Assembly: GCF_011074885.1 (NCBI RefSeq)
Contig: NC_054688.1
Coordinates: forward strand, 1-64,000
From: Brettanomyces bruxellensis
Taxonomy: Eukaryota; Ascomycota; Pichiomycetes; Pichiales; Pichiaceae
Length of the DNA stretch: 64,000 nt
Direction: 5' to 3'
A program made the translations under genes and the position numbers. Shown in pieces: positions 52,593-62,200 of this stretch. Each line of letters begins with the position of its first letter. The first letter of the stretch is position 1. Under the pieces are notes generated by a model. That model was not told where the DNA came from. It did no database searches and saw only the letters and a list, made by a program, of their open reading frames with translations.

Positions 52593-53648
52593 CTAAAATA
52601 ACTCCGGGCAGGCCTTTGGAAGTTCAACGATATCTCTAATTATCGTTATGTTTGGGTTCTCGGTTTTTCTTTTCGATATTTCGTCGGCTGTGGCATCCTC
52701 TATATACTGGATGATATGGCCCCAACCGAATTTCGAAGCCGCATCAACATTGATACTCGAATCATCTATAAAGTATGCATTGCGGGGATCTGTGACACCG
52801 GCATCCTCCAGAGCTTTGTCAAATGCACTTTTCATTGGCTTGCAAGTCATTGGCACGTGCGAGTAATCACAAAATGACATGCCGTCAAATAAATCGCCTA
52901 ATCCGAGAAGCTTAATGACTCTCAAGCCATGATTTTTGTATGCGTTAGTGAATAACCACAGCCTTTGAATCTTGCCCTCCCGTTTGAGTCTGATGAGAAG
53001 TTTTCGAAGTTTTGAATTCGGCACGAGGATCCGATCAAGTGGTAGGGCATCATCCACTACTTTATTATAGTCCAAAGCATTAATTCTATGTTTTCTAACT
53101 AATCCCTCAATTGCCAATCCGTATTCTTTGTAGTATTTCATGTGCAATCTATAAGCTTCCTGATCGTTTAGATGTAGATGCTTTTTGAAATATCTATGGA
53201 TATAGATCTGCATGAGATCGTGGATCTTAGTCGATTTTTTGTATAGGCAATTGTCGATGTCAAAGAAGAACACTTTACCATTATCTGGTTTCACGGGTCC
53301 AAATCCGCATGGTAGATAAACCTTCGGCAAGTGTGCCGCCAAATGTGCCTGCTCCATCTGATCATGTAACGAGGCATGAATGTTAATCTGAGATCTGGAA
53401 GCCCTCAGTAAAATAGCCTCCTCTTTTATCATATCCTTGGATTTTTGCCTAGAAAGAGAGGCACCATTAACTTCATCTTGCTTATAAACTTGTTCCCAGT
53501 TCGAGTCCCGATCGGTCCCATCTTCCTTCTTCCTGTCTTCACAAACACTGCATACGCTTTTGTTTTCATGTTTCGAATTCTCTAAAACTGATCCCAATAT
53601 ACTTTTGTCTCGAGAGCAGACCGATGTATTTTCCTTGTTTGACTGCAT
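52593..53648 (-). CDS. HAD-family pyrimidine/nucleotide 5'-phosphatase (Phm8/Sdt1-like)
   Basis: 351 residues. The HAD hydrolase domain (residues ~120-340) contains the nucleophile motif FFFDIDNCLY, the cap region (MKYYKEYGLAIEGLVRKH), motif II as LWLFTNAYKNH, and motif IV-like FIDDSSINVDAASKFGWG. These match yeast Sdt1 and Phm8, which dephosphorylate pyrimidine nucleotides, nucleoside monophosphates and lysophosphatidic acid. An extra ~115-residue Ser/Lys/Glu-rich N terminus precedes the domain, longer than in S. cerevisiae Sdt1. The start ATG at 53648 is clear. It converges with the 50.8 kb gene with only 11 bases between stops, so their 3' ends overlap in RNA. Phm8 versus Sdt1 cannot be decided. 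Confidence 0.88.
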   Translation of the reverse strand: MQSNKENTSVCSRDKSILGSVLENSKHENKSVCSVCEDRKKEDGTDRDSNWEQVYKQDEVNGASLSRQKSKDMIKEEAILLRASRSQINIHASLHDQMEQAHLAAHLPKVYLPCGFGPVKPDNGKVFFFDIDNCLYKKSTKIHDLMQIYIHRYFKKHLHLNDQEAYRLHMKYYKEYGLAIEGLVRKHRINALDYNKVVDDALPLDRILVPNSKLRKLLIRLKREGKIQRLWLFTNAYKNHGLRVIKLLGLGDLFDGMSFCDYSHVPMTCKPMKSAFDKALEDAGVTDPRNAYFIDDSSINVDAASKFGWGHIIQYIEDATADEISKRKTENPNITIIRDIVELPKACPELF

Positions 53649-55522
53649 TTTGACAATATCAATTGTATCGTCTTATTTAATCTATAGCAGGAATTCCTAC
53701 AGCCTCACCAAAAATGATTTATAAGGTTATAGAACCATCAAACAGGAAGTTCGGAAATTATGACAGATGAAGACCTCGTGCCTTATTGGCAAGGACCAAA
53801 AATTATTAATTGAGTAATAATAAACCGAGAGGTTCCGATTGCTCACTCAAGATCCTAAAATACTAAAATAAATTTTGCGTCGATCGATTCACAAACAAGA
53901 CGATCCCAAACGCTGGAAGTAGCCATACCTCACAAACCTACAGGTGACAGTCCTATAACTTAACACTAAATAATAACAATATCTTCATGGCAAAAGACTT
54001 CGCGATCTTCTCCAGCAGGTGAAGATCGCTGTTCTCTGCATGAACCGGTTAACCAGGGAATCTTGAAAAACGAAAATGTTAAAGCACCATCTTTATGGGG
54101 TCCGACCTTAAAATATAAGTCTATAATTAATAGTAAGAAACCTTTTTTTTTTGATTTCAGGAAGTTCGAACTTTCTCCGTCACTTTCTTTTTGAAAGTTA
54201 TATTGAGTTGCTCCGAGTGGAAAAGTGGATCATAGCTCAGATAACGCAGGGATGTAAAAGTAGAAAGTGTGGATGATAAGATCGCGCTTTGTTCGAATAC
54301 CGTGCATAAAGAAAATTAGGCGCCAGATAATAGAAAAGGCATTTGGTGCGGAAGTCTCGAAAAGATAAACCAAAGTAAATTTTAGTTGAATGCAGGGGAG
54401 GTGGCAGAAATAGAAAGGAGAGATTACACAATGTGGACAAGAAAATTCTAAAAGGGGGAAAAAAAAACAGTTTTTTTGATGATTCAAGTTTGATGAATTA
54501 TAAGCTTTTATTATCTTAAGCAGACAATTTATATAGTGCTTCTGTGATATTCTGTTCAAATGCTGAAACTGGTGGATGAGATGCTAATTATTAAACTCAT
54601 AAAGATACATAGCAGGGCACATAGTGGCTAGTGGATTAAGGTCCAAATAAGCATATAAACTCATATTGCGGAAACCGTAGTCTAAATTGATTGTAACTAC
54701 TTTTCGATTTACCGACTCAATTTACTCCACCTATTCTCAAATCGCAGAGAGTCATATGCACTGAATTACGGCGAACCCAGCCAGGCTCCATAACGAAAGA
54801 ACCCCTGTTTAGGAAATCTGCTTCCCCGACATGCGGCTCGACCTGTTTATATTGAATATTTTCAGTTTGTGGCTTTATGCTGGATGTCAGGCTTATTTAA
54901 TTTAAAAGCGTGTCGCTACCACGGTTAACAATAGGAATGCGAAGGGGAAAAGAGAATGAATTTCGCGGCTCACACCGAAAAATGAAATTAAAGCTGTCTT
55001 GAAACAATGTTCTGGCGGGCAGGTTTGCAATAAGTTTAGCAGTACATTCGCGAAATTGTCAGTCGCTATCTTCCTTCCGCCGTTTCTTTATATTGTTTGC
55101 ACACTTCTGTTTTAGGGTGGCCATTTCCGATTTGATCTGATCCGCCATAATGCAGAAACTTGTAAAAATTCGTCTCGTCTGAATTTACAGAACTTGTCTA
55201 TTCTTTTTTTTTCAAATTTAACTTTATTTTATATTAGCCGGGCGTGATTTTATTATTTGATCAGCTTCCTTCAACAAAACTCTTCCAGGCGTTCGTTGAA
55301 CTTTACACGTAGGTATCGTTTTGGCTTGAGCGTCGATTCTTCAACATTCTCCCATCAGGTGAAATAGAACTTTTGTTTAATCCCGAACCATCGTTAGTCA
55401 TTGTGGTGCCACATTAAACGCCAAAAGCAGATTTAGAGTCCGTCCTCCTTTTAAGCTAAACTGGGACAGGAAGCTTCACGTCAAATTAGCAAGAAGAAGA
55501 ACACAACAGATACAAAGCACGC
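53649..55522. other. Divergent intergenic region
   Basis: 1.9 kb between the HAD phosphatase (minus) and the PalI gene (plus). It contains a perfect 8-base inverted repeat, CGATCTTC...GAAGATCG, at about 54002-54027. Two overlapping minus-strand frames at 54230-54559 are Phe/Leu/His-rich and look accidental. No tRNA was found. Confidence 0.5.
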
Positions 55523-57475
55523 ATGAAACTCTTCACGAACTCAGCAGCAATCCCACTTGAGGTGGTTGCACTGGCATTTCTCCTCATAGCGACGATCACA
55601 AGCCCAGTTGTGCCGAGTCTCTCACTAGCCGAGGACTCGAAGTACAAGTTTGGTGTGTTTGGATACTGCAAAGTGGGCTCGAGTAGTTCAAGCTGCTCCA
55701 AAGTGTCCATCAACTACGAGCCATCATCTCTCGATGATACAGAGTCTGACTGGACCATGAGCTCCAGTGCCAGAGACAAGCTTGCGAAGATCATGATAGT
55801 GGCCCCAGTGGCAGCAGGCTTGACGTTTTTCAGTATCATCAGCAACCTGGTTGGTGTTTTTTCGCGTTCCAGGGTCGGTTCCAGCACATTTTACTGGTCT
55901 GTGGCTGCTTTCCTCGCGTTTCTCGTGTTTGCCGCATCCGCGTTGATCTGCATTGTGTCTTTCTTGCTCTACTACCCACACGTCAAGTGGCCATGTTGGA
56001 TTCTCATCCCGGCGGCATTCTTTAACCTTTTGGCACTAGTTTTCATCGCTCTCGCAGCCAAGTTTGTGCCTGCAGCAAACGAGGATGACTACGGAGAGCC
56101 GGAAGATGACGAGGATGAGGCAGCACTCGTCAAAGGTAACGATTTCGGCTGGTCTAACGGCTCATCCGACAACTTGGACTCCAACAACGATTTTAAGGTG
56201 ATGGCACAGGAAACGAAAAGCAATGTCATCCCTGCACCAGCAGCAGCAACATCAAACGCCGCCTCCGGATTCTATGCACCGGCTCAGCCGGTCACCCGTG
56301 CACCATACGGCCAGACCACTGCGGCATCGTCGCAGTACGGCCGGTCGATCGTCCAGCCGATCGTCCAGCAGCCTTTGCAGCGGCCTTATGCGGGCAGCGC
56401 ATACACAGGAGCAAATGGCTCACGCGAAACCGACATCTCTACACCGGTTACTGCAGCCACGGCTGTGCAGTCGCAGGGCAGAAAGCCGGAGGACACGCTC
56501 AGCTTCGTTCCGCAGTACGACGCGTCGAAGACACGGACGATGACGTCATCTGCCGAGCAGACGTCGCTAATGGACGATCGCAGCCAGCAGGTGGCTCCGC
56601 ACGATTTTACGTACATGCACTCTCATCCAAATGCATCTTCGGATGCTGCCGACAACACTGCCGGCTCCCAGCAGGGCTTGAAGCTCCCTCAGGTGTATTT
56701 GGATGATGAGGATGACGACCGGGCTGAGGATGAGGGTGATGGGGAGGCAGAGGAGGCAAATGGGCCAGTTGCAGGTGCTGAAAAGGCTGGAAATGAGCCT
56801 GCAGAGCCAGATAACAGCTTCAGGCTCAACGATGACCGGCTCTCCAGAGAGGAAAGCGGAGATTTCGGCCGTGAGAGAGCTCCTTCGGAGACAGGCAGCA
56901 GCCAATCAGCGTTCACGAGCATTTCTCAGCGTGGCGTGAACCCTATGTACTACAGAGGGGCCCAGCAGAAGGCAAACGTGCAGCCAATGCACTACCAGCA
57001 GCAGCCTCAGCACGCCCAGCACTATGCGGCATCGGCCCACTCGCAGACCTCCTATGGATACGAAAATCCAGATGCCATGGCCCAGAGGTACCCCATGAGC
57101 TCCCCGTACTATCCGGTGAATGTCAACCCGCAGAATTTCGATTCTTACAGGCAGCAGCAGAGTGCACCTATGCCTCCTGCCCACCAATACTACAGACGGC
57201 CCCAGGCCAACTCTGCTCCACACTCGAGGTCCGAGATGATCTTGAATAACAACCCAGACCTCCAGCTTGCGGGAATGAGGAAGTCTGGTGTACGGAAGTA
57301 CGGTCTGGCCCACCTGAACCAGCAGATGTATCCCCAGCAGCAGCCACAGCAGAGAACACAGCCTTGGCAACACCAGCAGCAGCAGCAGCAGTACCCACAG
57401 CAACACCAGCAGCAGTCCAAGAACGGTTTCCCTACACCATCTGCTATGGGCGATAGTCCTTACGCGAGAATTTGA
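55523..57475 (+). CDS. RIM9: pH-response regulator PalI/Rim9
   Basis: 650-residue SUR7/PalI-family membrane protein. Rim9 assists the plasma-membrane pH sensor Rim21 in the Rim101 alkaline-pH pathway. Four transmembrane segments are visible: IPLEVVALAFLLIATITSPV (residues ~11-30), then ~94-118, ~127-155 and ~157-180. The first loop has the family pattern KFGVFGYCKVGSSSSSCSKV. The remaining ~460 residues form a cytosolic low-complexity tail with an acidic block (DDEDDDRAEDEGDGEAEE) and Gln/Pro/Tyr-rich stretches ending in QQ runs. A long disordered tail is typical of PalI proteins and longer than in S. cerevisiae Rim9. The whole gene is clearly more G+C-rich than its surroundings, and its shadow frames are correspondingly long. 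Confidence 0.88.
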   Translation: MKLFTNSAAIPLEVVALAFLLIATITSPVVPSLSLAEDSKYKFGVFGYCKVGSSSSSCSKVSINYEPSSLDDTESDWTMSSSARDKLAKIMIVAPVAAGLTFFSIISNLVGVFSRSRVGSSTFYWSVAAFLAFLVFAASALICIVSFLLYYPHVKWPCWILIPAAFFNLLALVFIALAAKFVPAANEDDYGEPEDDEDEAALVKGNDFGWSNGSSDNLDSNNDFKVMAQETKSNVIPAPAAATSNAASGFYAPAQPVTRAPYGQTTAASSQYGRSIVQPIVQQPLQRPYAGSAYTGANGSRETDISTPVTAATAVQSQGRKPEDTLSFVPQYDASKTRTMTSSAEQTSLMDDRSQQVAPHDFTYMHSHPNASSDAADNTAGSQQGLKLPQVYLDDEDDDRAEDEGDGEAEEANGPVAGAEKAGNEPAEPDNSFRLNDDRLSREESGDFGRERAPSETGSSQSAFTSISQRGVNPMYYRGAQQKANVQPMHYQQQPQHAQHYAASAHSQTSYGYENPDAMAQRYPMSSPYYPVNVNPQNFDSYRQQQSAPMPPAHQYYRRPQANSAPHSRSEMILNNNPDLQLAGMRKSGVRKYGLAHLNQQMYPQQQPQQRTQPWQHQQQQQQYPQQHQQQSKNGFPTPSAMGDSPYARI

Positions 57476-57710
57476 ACGGCCGTTTGCCAGGCTGAAAATG
57501 CAAGGCAGTTCTCTTTTTCTTTATTGCTTTTTCTAGTTGTACATTAGCAGGTATCTTTGTTCACTCTTACTTATTCTTACTTTTAGCTTTCTTTTACCTG
57601 GGGTTCCTCCCACAATCCGTTCTGGTTAACGGACTTAAGACCTGTACTTTTTTCCTATCTTTCTGCTTTTTACTTCCTCTCTTCCTATCTTATCTCGCTA
57701 TGTCTCGTTA

Positions 57711-58877
57711 TTATATCAATACTAAATTCATGCCGACATCACTGTTGCCAGGTGCAGTCTTCCTAGCCGGGCTCTCCCCATTATCCACCGGGTTACTGCC
57801 TTCATCCACATTCCCACTCTCTGAATTATCCGGCTGCGTAGATGAATCGCCGTTGCTACCTCCATCGTGAATGTAGTGATCCACCCTTCTTGGCTTTAGC
57901 ATTAAAACTAGAAGTAGGAGAAGTATCACAAGAACCAAGAAAAACACGACCTTACACTTCGTCGTTGCCTTCTGATACTTTTCTGCTTTCTTCATCTGCT
58001 TATCCGCCTTCTTCACGTTGACCACAGTTTTGCTCAAATTATAGTCTATCCTGTCCAATACCGTTCCCTGGTCAATCACCATGTTTTCCAACTCCTTGAA
58101 AATTGTCGAAATCTCAACGACACCCTGAGCGATTTTGTATATCTCCCGCTCCCTCTCCTGAAGATACTGATCGTCCATCTCGCTTTGCTGTTGCTGTTGC
58201 ATTAACTGCTTACTCGAGCTTTGCATGGCCGCTCGTGAATAATCCTCAATCACATCATTATCCTCCTCCGAACTTTTACCACTGTTGGAGAATATCTGCG
58301 ACTCATTAAACTGGTCTCCTCCTTGCTTATCTATACCCACCTCATCCTGCCTTAAATATTTGATATAGTTATTCTGCAGCTTCCGAAATGCTGTCGATAG
58401 TTCCTGCGTCCTAATTGCTAATTTCTTCTTCAAATTCTCTACGAGAATTGTCTCTGATTTCCGCTGAAATTGTAGCTTTTCGTCGTCCAACTTCCTTATC
58501 TCCGTGTATAGGAATTGAAACTTCTTGGTAATCTTCATGCTCATCTCATTTATCTTCGCCTCATCCTCGCTTTTATCGTTAAATCCGGGAAGCATGTTGT
58601 TCCGGTAGAGCTTTCCAAGATCATTGATGTCTCGCACCAATCCACTAAGCACTGCCTCTGATTCCTCTTCAAGTTCAAGCATATTCGGTGGGAGTTGTGT
58701 CATTTCAATTGTTTCATTTTCATCATCTTTATATGGGCTATGCCCTATTAACCCTTCCTCTTCTTCTGGCTGCTTATCAAACGTGGATCCACCCACCGCC
58801 TCATCAGAAAATGGCCCTCCATGATGAGGGAATGTACGCCTATATGCTATAAAAAGATTAGTTCTGTCTCTAAACAT
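57711..58877 (-). CDS. TLG2: t-SNARE Tlg2 (syntaxin-16 type)
   Basis: 388 residues. Tlg2 is the syntaxin of the trans-Golgi/endosome that mediates fusion with endosome-derived vesicles. The start is ATG 58877 (MFRDRTNLFIAYRRTFPHH, matching the family N terminus that binds Vps45); the frame extends to 58904 only from a GTG. A helical Habc-like region lies at ~70-180, and the SNARE motif runs through EREIYKIAQGVVEISTIFKELENMVIDQGTVLDRIDYNL. A single anchor follows (VVFFLVLVILLLLLVLML). The ~60-residue tail after the anchor, acidic and Ser/Gly-rich, fits Tlg2, which unlike most syntaxins has a lumenal extension. It converges with RIM9. Confidence 0.92.
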   Translation of the reverse strand: MFRDRTNLFIAYRRTFPHHGGPFSDEAVGGSTFDKQPEEEEGLIGHSPYKDDENETIEMTQLPPNMLELEEESEAVLSGLVRDINDLGKLYRNNMLPGFNDKSEDEAKINEMSMKITKKFQFLYTEIRKLDDEKLQFQRKSETILVENLKKKLAIRTQELSTAFRKLQNNYIKYLRQDEVGIDKQGGDQFNESQIFSNSGKSSEEDNDVIEDYSRAAMQSSSKQLMQQQQQSEMDDQYLQEREREIYKIAQGVVEISTIFKELENMVIDQGTVLDRIDYNLSKTVVNVKKADKQMKKAEKYQKATTKCKVVFFLVLVILLLLLVLMLKPRRVDHYIHDGGSNGDSSTQPDNSESGNVDEGSNPVDNGESPARKTAPGNSDVGMNLVLI

Positions 58878-59260
58878 TAAGAGAAATTCGAATACAATTG
58901 GCACCCCAAATGGGAATAATCGTGAGTATATCTATTGTGGCTGTGTAAAATTGCTTCCTTTCAGTAATATTCTTATTTATGTTGACTGAACTGCTTAAAA
59001 ATTTAAACGACATTCCCGTTCTCTATTCGTTTGCCTATCCTAAACAGCCACGAATCAATTTATTATCTCTTGCGATCAGCGGGGTGCTAGAGAAAAAAAA
59101 TAAAAACAGAAAGAGCGAAAATAAAAATGAATGTACATACATTATCGAAATACTTCTTACACACTTCACATATCCCTACAGAATTTATTTAGATTATATG
59201 AGCAAACTAGTACAGCTTACTCGTATTTATTAATTATTATTTGTTGTTGATCAACATTCT
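58878..59260. other. Spacer between FAB1 3' end and TLG2 start
   Basis: AT-rich; presumably holds the FAB1 terminator and TLG2 promoter. The small plus-strand frame (84 codons from 58979) has no recognisable features. Confidence 0.5.
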
Positions 59261-62200
59261 TTATGTCGTACCTTGGTAAAACGCACCAGGTGCCATTAAT
59301 ATGTATCTCTCCATGGCTTCCCTAAACCTGTTTTTATACTGTTTTGGAGTAATAACCGTTGGCTCTCTTCCAACACCTCCTCCACCAACTAATCCCTTCT
59401 CCTTCACCCAGCTTTCAAGCTTCTTGTCCCAAGTGAATGTTCGTATACAGTCAATAATTCCGACCACCAGCTCCTTACTCTCTGAGTCTATTCCAATCAC
59501 CAGTGAGTAATCCATCACGTTCATTTTTGCCAAAAATAACGTATCGTTCCAAAGTGAGGCACGAAGAAGTCTCTTTGCATTCTCCCGCACAAACAACGGC
59601 GACTCATATATATATTCAACCATATTCTCATCGAGAAGAACCTCGTTCTCCTTTCCAGTTTGTTCCACATGTCTATTTCTCATCGAACCCTTCAAGTCAA
59701 AAATCCGGCTCGTCTTCCGATTGTAAAACAAGTTTTCCATGACAAGTGCGTCAATTGTGTATGACTTACCACCAGGGAATGTGTTCTTGACCTGGATCTG
59801 ATAGAATCCAAAGATTTTAACCAGAACAGTAGGAAGATTATGGAAAAGCGCCTGTGCAAAGTACTCAAAGTAACTTGGAGCAAACTGAACAAAGGCCTCA
59901 AGCTCAGCCTTGCTGAGCTCCTTAATAACGAACCGATCATCCAAAGTTTTTAGAAATGCTGACCCGCTCTTACCACCTGCAGAATCCCACTTCACACAAC
60001 GAGATAGACTCTGTAAAAAGTGCTCACTGACCCCACACTGCCTTCTAAATGCCTCAAACTGTTCGGCAAAGAATATCTTGCACCAGATTGTAGAGTATCC
60101 CTCTTCAAATTGATATTTAAGATGAAATCCCTTCTTAAGCATTATGGACTCAAGTGTTTCCGGCACGGTCTTATCCTTGTTCGCTTCTTCTGTTGCAGAT
60201 TCTTCATCAGTTTCCTCTTCCAGAACATGTTTTATATTTTGCTCGGCTAAACCCTCTGAAGCCAGCTTTGCTGTCGCCTTTTTATCTGCTATTTGATCAT
60301 TTTTCTTACTTCCTTCACCTGCAGAAGTCTTATTTTTCACCCCACCAGAATCTGGAGTTTTTTGCGTCTTTTTATTGCTTTCCTGCTTTACTTTGTCTTC
60401 ATAATTTGCATTATTCTCTTCATGAGTTCTGTTAAGGGCATCGCAAAGTTTTGAACTATAGTCGGACGTACTGAGACAAAACGCAATAATGGAACTTGGT
60501 TCATCTTCCCTAACAATCACATCAGAGTCAACAAAAATATGTTCTGAAAAGTTAAGAGGATAAGCCAACGGTTCCCATAATGACGCCGATCTATCTTCCC
60601 AAAAATGCGTTAATGACTTTAAAAGAGATACCTTTTCAGGCTGGGCTATGCTACCTTCCTGTTTTTTGTCTTTTTTGACAGCCTTTTTATTTCCATCAGC
60701 TTTCAAATTTTGCGAAGAGTTTTCATCCATACTGTTCTCCGCTTCCCTCTCGGTTTCAATTTTCGATTTTCCGTTTGAATCAGCAACTTTCACATCTTCA
60801 TCCCAGACAGCATCATTAACATCCTTGTAAACCTCAACACGTGGCTTCAAAGAAACCACCTTAGGAGTATAGTTATTAGCTTCCATCTTCTTCTTGTCCA
60901 TTTCTCTTTGCTTGAAATATTCACCAGCATCAAAGAGTTCGGCAAGTTTCTTCACCTTTCCTGAATTCATCTCAAAGTTCCCAAAGTCATCATTTGCTTG
61001 TCCTTCCACTTTTTTCTCCTGATTTTCCCAAAAGTACCGCCTTTGCATAACGGAGGTATCACTTTTAGACTGCTCACTCTTTTTCAAAGCTGATCCCTTC
61101 TGTTCGATTTGTTTGTCAGCAGCATTATTCTGATCATTCTCAATACCACTGTTTTCGGTAGTATCAGTTACTGGCTTGGCTTCTTTTTGGTCCATGTCTT
61201 TTTTACTGGCTTTTTCTTCTTTTATCTCTCGTTCTTCCCCATCTGTATGTTCATTATCTCCCTTCTTATGATCCGAGACAGAATTAAAAAGACGATCTAA
61301 CTGAAATGCGGTAATCTTTCTAATATCCTTCTCAGAAGGTAAATATTTCTCTGCAAACTCCTTGAACACGGTATTCCAATCACTGGACAGCTCTTGGACC
61401 TCACGAACAACGGAATTCAGTTCTAGATGTCTTGTAACATCAGTGCTGGAATAGATATGTTTACAAAGATGCTCGATATTTATTTGCTGTGTATCCACCT
61501 TCTGCTTTAATTCAGTAATTCGCTTAGAACCGGCCTCAACTTTTTCAAGTGTAGTATTGTCAAGCTTGACCCTGTTCAACCGGCTGCGTACACTATCAAA
61601 AAATTGCCGCGATTTTTGGATAGCCGAATTGAAAGTCTTGATCTTGATACCAATGTCATATTGTGGCTTCCAGAAGACTTTTGACTTTGGAGGAACCAGT
61701 CGTAAAGTATCAATCTCGGAGTACTCGATTCTCACCATGTATCCTCTAAAGCTGAAGTAATGTATTTGATCTCTGTAGAAATCATGATCGCAGGCTGATC
61801 CCTTAACTTTCATGTTCCTACACCAAAATGACAATTCAAGGTACTTTCCAAATGAATAATTCCATGCATTTTCAGTAAGTGGTAGTACAACCGTAGTGCT
61901 GTGACACACTTTGCAAAAGCTCCAAGTCATAATTATGTCATCTTTTCCATTTACGCTATTTCCTGCCTTTTCATGCGTGTCCTCTTCCAGAACAACGTCT
62001 ACTTTTCCACTTCCGTGAACGTAAGTCCTGTAATGATCCTTTAGGCTGAGTCCGCATCCTTCCGGGCAAAGATCACCAGCGTGTAAACAAGTGTGTTCAA
62101 TAAACTGACCTAAAGAAAAATCATTTTCCCAGTAAAAATCAACTAGCTGAATAACCGGTCCGATACAAGGAGTAGAGTTCTTCGAGCACACCATGCTAAA

